From Rhodoplanes sp046000175 (GTDB lineage: Bacteria > Pseudomonadota > Alphaproteobacteria > Rhizobiales > Xanthobacteraceae), in NCBI RefSeq assembly GCF_046000175.1, contig NZ_JBEOMB010000007.1:74372-138371 (forward strand): 64,000 nt of DNA, read 5' to 3'. The position numbers were made by a program, and so were the translations under genes. Positions within the stretch are counted from its first letter, which is position 1. Every line of letters starts with the position of its first letter. Below, in pieces: positions 16,869-23,787 of this stretch. The notes beneath the pieces were generated by a model. That model saw only the letters and a program-made list of their open reading frames with translations. It did no database searches and had not been told where the DNA came from.

Positions 16869-16904
16869 GTCGTGCTGCAGCGCGGAGTCGTGCTGCAGCG
16901 CGGA
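16869..16904. repeat. 18-bp perfect tandem duplication
   Basis: GTCGTGCTGCAGCGCGGA is repeated directly at 16869-16886 and 16887-16904. Confidence 0.9.
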
Positions 16905-16943
16905 ACAGCGGGTGCGGGGCGCAGGAGGCGGCGCGGACTCGTC

Positions 16944-17087
16944 GTCACCCTCTCCCTGAGGGAGAAGATCGACGTGCGAAGCGCGTCGGGGTGAGGGTTT
17001 ACGGAGCCGATGGAGGCCTCGGCACCCCCTCGCCCGGAGTTCGCGCCTCGGCGCGAACTCCGACCTCTCCCCGCCGGGGAGAGGTGA
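16944..17087. repeat. Double palindromic repeat
   Basis: Hairpins based on CCCTCTCCCTGAGGGAGA and ACCTCTCCCCGCCGGGGAGAGGT flank a middle segment with an inverted repeat GGAGTTCGCGCCTCGGCGCGAACTCC. It has the same architecture as 7846-7979. Confidence 0.85.
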
Positions 17088-17132
17088 AGCGGCCACGCGC
17101 CGAGGACCGCCGCACCACGTGCGTCGAACTGA

Positions 17133-19838
17133 TCACGACACGAAGGCGCATTTGGAGGCCGGCGTGCGGGTGTCCATGTCGCGGCCGCGATTCATGTGAT
17201 CGTCGGCCTCGGCCGCGCAGCCGAGCATGCGGGCGTACAGGAAGATCGTGAAAGCCGCGGTCTCCAGCCGGTCACGGCCGATCTCGCCGGAGCGGAACGG
17301 AACCCACAGCAGCTTCAAGAGCAGCGCCGAGAGCAGCGCGTCGACGTTCACGCAATAGACGTTGCGCGACACGCCCGCCTCGAACAGCGCCTGCACGACG
17401 GCGTGGTAGAAGTCATGGAACACGTTGTACTCGCCGCGCTTCTCGGCGAGCTCGCGGACATGGGCCTCGCGCGGATCGGTGTTCACCGGCTTGTCCTTGA
17501 ACACCGGGTGGTTGACGCCCGGGATCTTCTGGAACCCGGAGCTGCCGGCCTCCTTCTTCTCCGCCTTGTAGTCCTTGTAGGCGTTGGCATAGGTCTTCGC
17601 CAGCGCGGCGAGATCGATGCCGTGATCACGATCGCCCGGATCGGCGAGGCCGGTCGGCTCGAACCGGTCGATCAGGAAGGCGATGCCCTCGTACCCGTTG
17701 CCGCCATGGGCGTAGCCGCAATGCGTCAGGAAGCCCAGCATCGCCTTGTTGAGCTGCACCCGCTCGGGCGACTCGGGTCCGTCGGACGAGACCGCGCCCT
17801 TGGCGCCCTGCGCCGTGATGGTGCCGGGGCCGTTGGAGAGCAGGAGCCCGATCAGCATCTGGAAGGCGAACAGCGCGTCCGGATCGCCGTCGCGGCCGGT
17901 GAGCGCCGTGCAGGCGACGGTGCCGAGCGACGCCTCGCGGATCAGCGTCTCGTTCGGGTATCCACAGAACGATTCCGGTGCGTGCGCGGCGGCGTCGACC
18001 GAAGCGCCGATCATCACGCCGAACAGATGCATCCACCACGGCAGCGCCTCGGCGGTGAGCGGCGAGATGCGCTTGCGCATCAGCGGGCCCCAGGCGAGCG
18101 AGGCGGCGATGGCGGCGCGCGCCGCGTCGTGCGTCGGGTGGCCGGGCAGCGTCTTCAGCCAGCGCACGAACGGCGCCTTGGCGCCACGCGCCTCGACGCC
18201 CTCGATCAGCGCATCGGCGCGCGGGTCGGGCGTGTCGGAGACGAACAGGGCGCGGTTCTCGGCGCTCGCCTGGACGCTCGAAAGATCGAAGCCGTCGTCG
18301 AGCACGCTCGTCAGCCCGGCATGGACGAACTCCTCGAGCAGCAGCCGCACCAGCCGCCGCGTGCCTTCGAACTGCCTCGGCCCGGCGATGCTGACGGCGG
18401 CCGCCAGCACTGCGTTCGGCGCGTTGCCGGCCTCGCGTGCCGCTTGCGCGGCGGCGAGCATCGGCGTGCCGTGGAGGTTGAGGCTCTCGCCGACCAGCGT
18501 GTTGATCAGGGCGCGGTCGTTCGGCCCGCCGACCTGGCGCAGGAGCGCCAGCGCGACGTTGGCCTCGAACGGATGCTGGGCGGCGTCGAGCACCGAGACG
18601 CCGTTGAGCGTCGTCACCTGGGTGGCCGCATCCATCTGCGAGGCGCCCGACGCGTCCTTCATCGACTGTCGCGGGAAGGCGGCGCCGAGCTGGCGATTGA
18701 GCCGCGCGATCTCGCGTCCGTAGGGCGCCATCGCCTCGACGACCGGCAGGTCCAGTTCCTCGGGCAGCGCGAGCCCCATGTTGGAGCCGAACCACGGCTT
18801 GAGGCGCAGATTGCCCTCCGGCGCGAAGTCCGGCAGGCAGGCATTCGCCTGCATCACGGCGGTGAGCGCATGCGTGATGTGCGCGATGTTGGTGACCACG
18901 GCGCCGCGCCGCGAGAAGATCGGCCGCTCCGGCGTGAACACGCCGTCGACCTCGAACTTCTCCATGAACCAGCGCTCCTTGGCGCCGGCGTCGTCGTCGC
19001 CGCCCGACATCGCGCCGGCATGGCCGACCGGCCTCGTGAGCTTCGACTTCCAGCGGCCGACCACGCAGGCGACCACGGGCTTCGTGAAGGTCGCCTCCAG
19101 CTCGTAATGGCCGCCCGGCTCGACATAGAGCACGGCCGCCTTGCTGCGCATGTCGTTGGCGAGGCAGTAGGCGAACTCCGGTGCGGCGAAGTGGATGTAG
19201 AGATCCTTGCCGGACGAGATCAGCGTCGTGGTGCCCCATCCGGCCATGCGCAGATAGGTCGCCATCGTGGTGGTGAAGTTGCCCGAGTTCGAGAAGATCG
19301 CGATCGAACCGCGGCGCAGCGCCTCGCGCGGATTGTCGCCGCCGAGCGCGCCGCCGATACGCACCTCGTTCCACGAGTCGGCGACGCCGAGGCTGTTGCC
19401 GCCGAAGATGTCGATGCCGTGCTGTTGGCCCATCGCGCGGATTTCCCGCGAGTCGTGCACCGACATCTTCTCGGTCACGATGAAGATCTTGCGCAGCTCG
19501 GGATTGACCCGGATCAGCTCGGCGACGCCGTCGCGGGCGCCCGACGGCGGCAGGTAGATGACGCCGCAGTTGAAGCGGTGGCCGTTCTCCAGGCCCTCGC
19601 GCACGTCGTTGTAGACCGGGATGCCGCCGAGCGAGGTCTTGAGCCACTGCCCCGAGCGTCCCGGCGAGGTGCCGAACACCACGTTGCCGCCCGAGTAGAC
19701 GTGACCGACCGGCGTCACGTCCTTCGACTCGCCGCCCAGCACGTTGAGCACGCAGACACGGTCGTGCCGCGAGGCGATCTGGTCGAGCGACGAGATGCCG
19801 ACGAAGTACTTGAAGGGGCCGATGCCGTCCTTGTGCAT
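17133..19838 (-). CDS. ATP-citrate-lyase-like alpha subunit: succinyl-CoA-synthetase-alpha domain fused to a citrate-synthase-like domain
   Basis: The protein has 901 residues. The N-terminal part (about 1-330) resembles the alpha subunit of succinyl-CoA synthetase and the matching part of ATP-citrate lyase. It has the CoA-ligase segment IFSNSGNFTTTMATYLRMAGWG and the phospho-histidine loop GHAGAMSGGDDDAG with the His at 273. The C-terminal part (about 500-890) resembles citrate synthase/citryl-CoA lyase, with IPGVNHPVFKDK near 771 and NVDALLSALLL near 831. Known ATP-citrate lyase alpha chains have about 610 residues, so this one is long. The ATP-grasp partner is the next gene upstream. The likely reaction is ATP + CoA + citrate to acetyl-CoA + oxaloacetate, but another acyl-CoA split is possible. 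The start is ATG 19838. Confidence 0.75.
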   Translation of the reverse strand: MHKDGIGPFKYFVGISSLDQIASRHDRVCVLNVLGGESKDVTPVGHVYSGGNVVFGTSPGRSGQWLKTSLGGIPVYNDVREGLENGHRFNCGVIYLPPSGARDGVAELIRVNPELRKIFIVTEKMSVHDSREIRAMGQQHGIDIFGGNSLGVADSWNEVRIGGALGGDNPREALRRGSIAIFSNSGNFTTTMATYLRMAGWGTTTLISSGKDLYIHFAAPEFAYCLANDMRSKAAVLYVEPGGHYELEATFTKPVVACVVGRWKSKLTRPVGHAGAMSGGDDDAGAKERWFMEKFEVDGVFTPERPIFSRRGAVVTNIAHITHALTAVMQANACLPDFAPEGNLRLKPWFGSNMGLALPEELDLPVVEAMAPYGREIARLNRQLGAAFPRQSMKDASGASQMDAATQVTTLNGVSVLDAAQHPFEANVALALLRQVGGPNDRALINTLVGESLNLHGTPMLAAAQAAREAGNAPNAVLAAAVSIAGPRQFEGTRRLVRLLLEEFVHAGLTSVLDDGFDLSSVQASAENRALFVSDTPDPRADALIEGVEARGAKAPFVRWLKTLPGHPTHDAARAAIAASLAWGPLMRKRISPLTAEALPWWMHLFGVMIGASVDAAAHAPESFCGYPNETLIREASLGTVACTALTGRDGDPDALFAFQMLIGLLLSNGPGTITAQGAKGAVSSDGPESPERVQLNKAMLGFLTHCGYAHGGNGYEGIAFLIDRFEPTGLADPGDRDHGIDLAALAKTYANAYKDYKAEKKEAGSSGFQKIPGVNHPVFKDKPVNTDPREAHVRELAEKRGEYNVFHDFYHAVVQALFEAGVSRNVYCVNVDALLSALLLKLLWVPFRSGEIGRDRLETAAFTIFLYARMLGCAAEADDHMNRGRDMDTRTPASKCAFVS

Positions 19839-19907
19839 GGTCGTGTCCGCCGAGCGTGTCAGTCGCAGTTTCGTGCGCGCAGGTCTGTACGATCGCCCCA
19901 AACGCCG

Positions 19908-19980
19908 CTCATGCCCGCGCAGGCGGGCATCCACGGCCGCGCGCCGTGTCGCCCCTGGGTCCCCGCCTGCGCGGGGATGA
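19908..19980. repeat. Palindromic repeat between the two citrate-lyase-like genes
   Basis: Two hairpins, ATGCCCGC/GCGGGCAT and TCCCCGCCTGCGCGGGGA. It is a near copy of 6692-6765 and sits between two genes expected to be cotranscribed. Confidence 0.85.
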
Positions 19981-20007
19981 GCGGAACGTGGGATCGGTTC
20001 ATCGCTT

Positions 20008-21294
20008 CTACGCCGCCGTCGGCGAGGCGATCTTCAGGCCCTCGGCGACGAGGGCGCGGCCGCCCTCGCGCATCCAGGCGTCGGCCCGCTTGGCGTAGCC
20101 GATCACCTCGCTGATATCGGAATCGAAGCCGAAGATCCGGTACGGCAGGCCGAGCGCCTCCACGGTGTCGCGCAGCGCCCCGAAGCCGCGGATCAGGTTC
20201 GGCCCGCCGCGCGCCGCGACGACGTAGAGCGGCGTCGGCCCGTTCTTGGAGAAATGCTCGCGCAGCGCGTCGGAGATCGCCCGCAGCGTCTCGAAGATGT
20301 CGGTGTTGTTGGCCTTGCCGCCGACGATGAACAGCACGTTCGATTGCTTCAGCCAGTGCTTGAAGCAGATCGCCGCGACCTCGCGCATCTTGGCATAGGG
20401 CGGGTTGCCGCCGAAGTCGGACGAGATGATCGCGAGGTCGCCGAGGATCTCCGACACCAGCGAGTTGGCGCCACCCCCGAAGGTCGGCGCCAGGATCGTG
20501 CCGTGCGGATTGATCACGTAGACGTCGCTCTGCCCCTGATAGGTGCGGAGCTGGTTGATCTCCTGCTCGAAGTCCGAGTAGTCGACGGCGAACAATTCGG
20601 CCGGCAGGCCGAGGCGCAGCCAGCGGCTGTCGTCGCGATCGAAGCCGCACTTGAAGTCGCAGGCGACCGGCGTGAGCCGGCCCTCGCGATCCGGGCGCAT
20701 GCGGATCGGGTTGAGCTCCAGCGTCGTCATGCCGTAGCCGTGATAGAGCTCCCACATCCGCGGCAGGGTCTGCACCAGCGGCGAGATGATGGCGCTCGGC
20801 GCGTGCAGCGAGGAGAGCGCGTTCGCCACCACGAAGGCCTTCAGGCCGGTGAGCGAGTCGAACGGAATCTGCGCCACCCGGCTCTTGTCGAGCTCCTCGA
20901 TGTCGACGCCGCCCTCGTGCGTGAGCGTCATGGTCGGGGCGCGGAAGCGGGTCGCGTCGGTGATCGAGAAGTAGACCTCGTGCTCGGCCGGCACCAACCC
21001 TTCGAAGGTGACGCCGTTCGCCTTGAAGCGGAAGCCGCCCGATTCGAGCTCGGCGAAGTAGAGCCGCTCCTTCTCCTTCAGCGCGGTCTTCAGGTCGCGC
21101 GCGATGCCGATCAGGCCGGCCTTGCCCTTCTTGCCGACGCCGCCCTTGAACACCGGCTTGATGACGATGCCGCCGTGGCGGTCGATGAGGCTCTTGATCT
21201 CGGCCTCGCTGGCCCCCGGCCCGAGCACCTCGGAGGTGGGGAAGCCCGCGAACTGCAGGAGCTTCGCGCCGTAGAGCATGCCGGTGATCTGCAT
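20008..21294 (-). CDS. ATP-citrate-lyase-like beta subunit (ATP-grasp/succinyl-CoA-synthetase-beta type)
   Basis: The 428-residue protein has an ATP-grasp half (VIKPVFKGGVGKKGKAGL near residue 45; the metal/nucleotide segment TTLELNPIRM near 205). Its C-terminal flavodoxin-like half has TFGGGANSLVSEILGDL and VLFIVGGKANNTDIFETL. These correspond to the GGGASVVYSDTI and IGGSIANFTNVAATF regions of AclB from ATP-citrate lyases. It would phosphorylate the alpha-subunit histidine and form citryl phosphate. It lies just upstream of the alpha-like gene on the same strand. The start is ATG 21294 (MQITGMLYGAK). Succinyl-CoA synthetase beta is less likely because the partner carries a citrate-synthase-like domain. 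Confidence 0.75.
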   Translation of the reverse strand: MQITGMLYGAKLLQFAGFPTSEVLGPGASEAEIKSLIDRHGGIVIKPVFKGGVGKKGKAGLIGIARDLKTALKEKERLYFAELESGGFRFKANGVTFEGLVPAEHEVYFSITDATRFRAPTMTLTHEGGVDIEELDKSRVAQIPFDSLTGLKAFVVANALSSLHAPSAIISPLVQTLPRMWELYHGYGMTTLELNPIRMRPDREGRLTPVACDFKCGFDRDDSRWLRLGLPAELFAVDYSDFEQEINQLRTYQGQSDVYVINPHGTILAPTFGGGANSLVSEILGDLAIISSDFGGNPPYAKMREVAAICFKHWLKQSNVLFIVGGKANNTDIFETLRAISDALREHFSKNGPTPLYVVAARGGPNLIRGFGALRDTVEALGLPYRIFGFDSDISEVIGYAKRADAWMREGGRALVAEGLKIASPTAA

Positions 21295-21510
21295 CGATCG
21301 CGTCCCGCGGTCCCGTCGCGGCCGCCTGATCGGCCGCGGTTCCAAGATACCGACACGATACCGGACCGCCGGCCCTGCTTCTAGGTGCAGCGGCGGCTCG
21401 CGTCGATCCGGTGATCCCCTGGTCGGCGCATCAAATTGCCGCGCCGAGCCCCCTTTTCCTCCGACCGGGTGGGCTTTATTGCGCGCCGCGGAACAAACCA
21501 TGCGCGCCGC

Positions 21511-21541
21511 AAGAGAAACGGCCGGGGCATGCCCCGGCCGT
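21511..21541 (-). terminator. Rho-independent terminator after the tricarboxylate-binding protein gene
   Basis: The perfect palindrome ACGGCCGGGGC-AT-GCCCCGGCCGT (21518-21541) is followed on the minus strand by TTTCTCTT. It separates this gene from the citrate-lyase-like operon downstream. Confidence 0.8.
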
Positions 21542-21570
21542 CGTCGCGAATCACGTTCGAAAGGCGCGGC

Positions 21571-22536
21571 TCAGTCGGCGTACTGGCCGGCCGCCTTGAT
21601 GATCGGCGCCCAGCGGTCGATCTCGCTGATCAGCATCTTCTCGTGGACCTGCGGGGTGGCCCGCTCGGGGGCGACCGGCTCGGTCGTGATGTCACGGAAG
21701 CGCTTGGCGAGCTCGGGATCCTTCATGGCGGCGACGATCGCGTCCGAGAGCTTCTTGACGACCTCGGGCGGCGTGCCCTTGGGCGCGTAGACGCCGTGCC
21801 AGACGCTGATCTCGAAGCCCGACAGGCCGGCCTCGTCGGCGGTCGGCAGGTCCGGGAAGGTGCTCATCCGGGTCTTCGTCGTCACGGCATAGGCCTTCAC
21901 CTGCTTCGAGGTGATCGGGCCGGTCGTGTTGGTCGCCTGGTCGCAGGTCATGTCCACCTGCTTGCCGAGCAGATCGTTCATGATCGGGCCGTTGCCCTTG
22001 TAGGGCACGGTGGTCACCTGGGTCTGCAGCGCCGTCTGGATCAGCATGCCGCAGAGTTGCGAGGCGGCACCGAGGCCGGCATGGGCGTAGGAGACCTTCT
22101 CCTTGTTGGCCTTGATGTACTCGATCAGCTCCTTGAGCGTGTTCGGCGCGAAGTCCGGGCGCGCGATGATGGTCTGCGGCGACTCGGTGACGAGGCCGAG
22201 CGGCACGAACGCGGTCTTGGTGTCGTACGGCAACTTGCGGTAGAGCGTCGCCGCGGTCGACAGGCCGACGTGATGGATCAGCAGCGTGTAGCCGTCCGGC
22301 GCGGCGCGCGCCACGCGGGCCGAGCCGATGGTGCCGCCGGCACCGACCGCGTTCTCGATGATGATCTGCTGGCCGAGCGACTTCTGCATGCTCGCGGCCG
22401 TGATCCGCGCGATCGTGTCGGTCGGGCCGCCGGCCGCGAAGGGGACCACCATGGTGATCGGCCGGTCGGGATAGTTCTGCGCCATCGCCGGGCTCACAGC
22501 GAACGCCAGGACAGCGGCAATCGTCGTCAAACGCAT
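21571..22536 (-). CDS. Tripartite tricarboxylate transporter substrate-binding protein (TctC/Bug family)
   Basis: This periplasmic binding protein has 321 residues and a signal peptide (MRLTTIAAVLAFAVSPAMAQ, cleavage after AMA). The mature part starts NYPDRPITMVVPFAAGGPTD, the hallmark of the Bug/TctC family, with GASQLCG/GLGAASQ and VWHGVYAPKGTP further on. Family members bind carboxylates such as citrate, glutarate, terephthalate or nicotinate. No TctA or TctB membrane gene is in the window, so it is an orphan receptor, as is common in this family. It lies upstream of the ATP-citrate-lyase-like pair on the same strand but is separated from it by a terminator, so a functional link is only suggestive. 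Confidence 0.9.
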   Translation of the reverse strand: MRLTTIAAVLAFAVSPAMAQNYPDRPITMVVPFAAGGPTDTIARITAASMQKSLGQQIIIENAVGAGGTIGSARVARAAPDGYTLLIHHVGLSTAATLYRKLPYDTKTAFVPLGLVTESPQTIIARPDFAPNTLKELIEYIKANKEKVSYAHAGLGAASQLCGMLIQTALQTQVTTVPYKGNGPIMNDLLGKQVDMTCDQATNTTGPITSKQVKAYAVTTKTRMSTFPDLPTADEAGLSGFEISVWHGVYAPKGTPPEVVKKLSDAIVAAMKDPELAKRFRDITTEPVAPERATPQVHEKMLISEIDRWAPIIKAAGQYAD

Positions 22537-22730
22537 CTGCAACGTCCTCCTTGCCCATCTTTCCGGAAAGGTCGAGCGGGCCGGAACCGGCCGCCGGGTC
22601 TGCAGGCTGGCGACACGTGATACCACGCGTTGCGCTCGCACGCATGTGCGCTCGCGTCCGACCAAACCCTTACGGGACAAAACGGTATGCCGCTCCGGTC
22701 GCCGCCATCTCGCGGTGCAGCGGAGCGACG

Positions 22731-23594
22731 TCACCCGCCCGTGGCGAAGCCCGGATAGCAGGTCATGCCGCCGTCCACGAAGAGCGTGATGCCGTTGATG
22801 TAGTCGGCCATGTCGGAGGCCAGGAACACGGCTGCGTTGGCGATGTCCTGCGGCTCGCCGATGCGCCGGTAGGGCACCAGCGTCATCAGCTGCGCATAGG
22901 CCTCGGGCGTGCTCCAGGCCGCGGTGTTGATCGGCGTGCGGATGGCGCCGGGACCGATGGCGTTGACCCTGATGCGATGCGGCGCCAGCTCCTGGGCGAG
23001 GCTCTTCATCATCATCTGGATGCCGCCCTTGGAGGAGGCGTAGTTGACGTGGCCGGCCCACGGGATCACCTCGTGCACCGAGCTCATGCAGACGATCTTG
23101 CCGGCCGCGACCGAGATCTCGCGGCGCACGCCGCGGCGCAGGAACTCCTTGGCCGCCTCGCGGGCGCAGAGGAACTGGCCGGTGAGATTGACGCCGATCA
23201 CCTTGTTCCATTCGGCCATCGTCATGTCGATCAGGGCCGCGTCGCGCTGCAGGCCGGCATTCGCCACCATGATGTCGAGCGTGCCGAAGGTCTTCACGGC
23301 CTCGGCCACCATGGCGACGACCTGATCCTCCTGCGACACGTCGGCCTTCACGGCGAGCGCCCGACGCCCCGTCTTCTCGATCGCCGCGACGACCGGATCG
23401 GCGGTGCCGACGACGTAGTTCACGACCACGTCGGCGCCGGCCTGCGCCATGGCGATCGCCACGGCCTGGCCGATGCCGGAATTGGCGCCGGTGACCAGCG
23501 CGACCTGGCCGGTCAAGAGCTGCGGCATGCGGTCGTAGGCCGGCAGGTCGGTATCGAACGTGCTCGGCGAGGAGGCGGGGGTCGAGGTCGTCAT
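22731..23594 (-). CDS. SDR-family oxidoreductase (glucose 1-dehydrogenase type)
   Basis: The protein has 287 residues and is a classical short-chain dehydrogenase. It has the cofactor motif TGANSGIGQAVAIAM, the structural NAG motif (MVANAGLQ), the catalytic Ser in SSVHEVIPWAGH and YASSKGG (YxxxK). The C-terminal INGITLFVDGGMTCYPGF fits enzymes annotated as glucose 1-dehydrogenase. An extension of about 25 residues precedes the fold. The start is ATG 23594. It lies downstream of a GH63-like glucosidase on the same strand with a 193-bp gap. Substrate identity is not proven by sequence. Confidence 0.82.
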   Translation of the reverse strand: MTTSTPASSPSTFDTDLPAYDRMPQLLTGQVALVTGANSGIGQAVAIAMAQAGADVVVNYVVGTADPVVAAIEKTGRRALAVKADVSQEDQVVAMVAEAVKTFGTLDIMVANAGLQRDAALIDMTMAEWNKVIGVNLTGQFLCAREAAKEFLRRGVRREISVAAGKIVCMSSVHEVIPWAGHVNYASSKGGIQMMMKSLAQELAPHRIRVNAIGPGAIRTPINTAAWSTPEAYAQLMTLVPYRRIGEPQDIANAAVFLASDMADYINGITLFVDGGMTCYPGFATGG

Positions 23595-23787
23595 GCGGTG
23601 CTCCAGGTGCGTGACAAAGTGTCGTGATGCGGTGTCGGTCGACGGTAACGACGTTCGGAACAGGCGATCTCGGGGACGCGGCGTTCCGGGACCGAGCAAC
23701 GCGCCGGCCCCGGACTCCAGCCACGAGCTCCGACCGGATCGCCGGGTTCCGGGCTCGCACCGCCGGTGCGCCCGGAGTGACGGCGCG

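Larger units (their letters stand above)
16462..17132. other. Gene-free interval with two tandem repeats and a palindromic element
   Basis: This 671-bp stretch is upstream of the Mo-hydroxylase operon and downstream of the citrate-lyase-like gene. It holds a 16-bp tandem repeat, an 18-bp tandem repeat and a double palindromic element. Short open frames exist on both strands, but none has convincing coding character. The operon promoter should be near 16,470-16,600; no clear sigma-70 boxes are visible. Confidence 0.65.

Noticed and set aside
17196..20114. 972-codon plus-strand open frame opposite the citrate-lyase-like alpha gene
   Set aside because: Same reason: it is a GC-driven shadow of a gene with recognisable domains on the other strand.
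20008..21294. Plain succinyl-CoA synthetase beta subunit (SucC)
   Set aside because: The partner gene carries a citrate-synthase-like domain, and the C-terminal GGGA/GGKANN landmarks fit AclB better.
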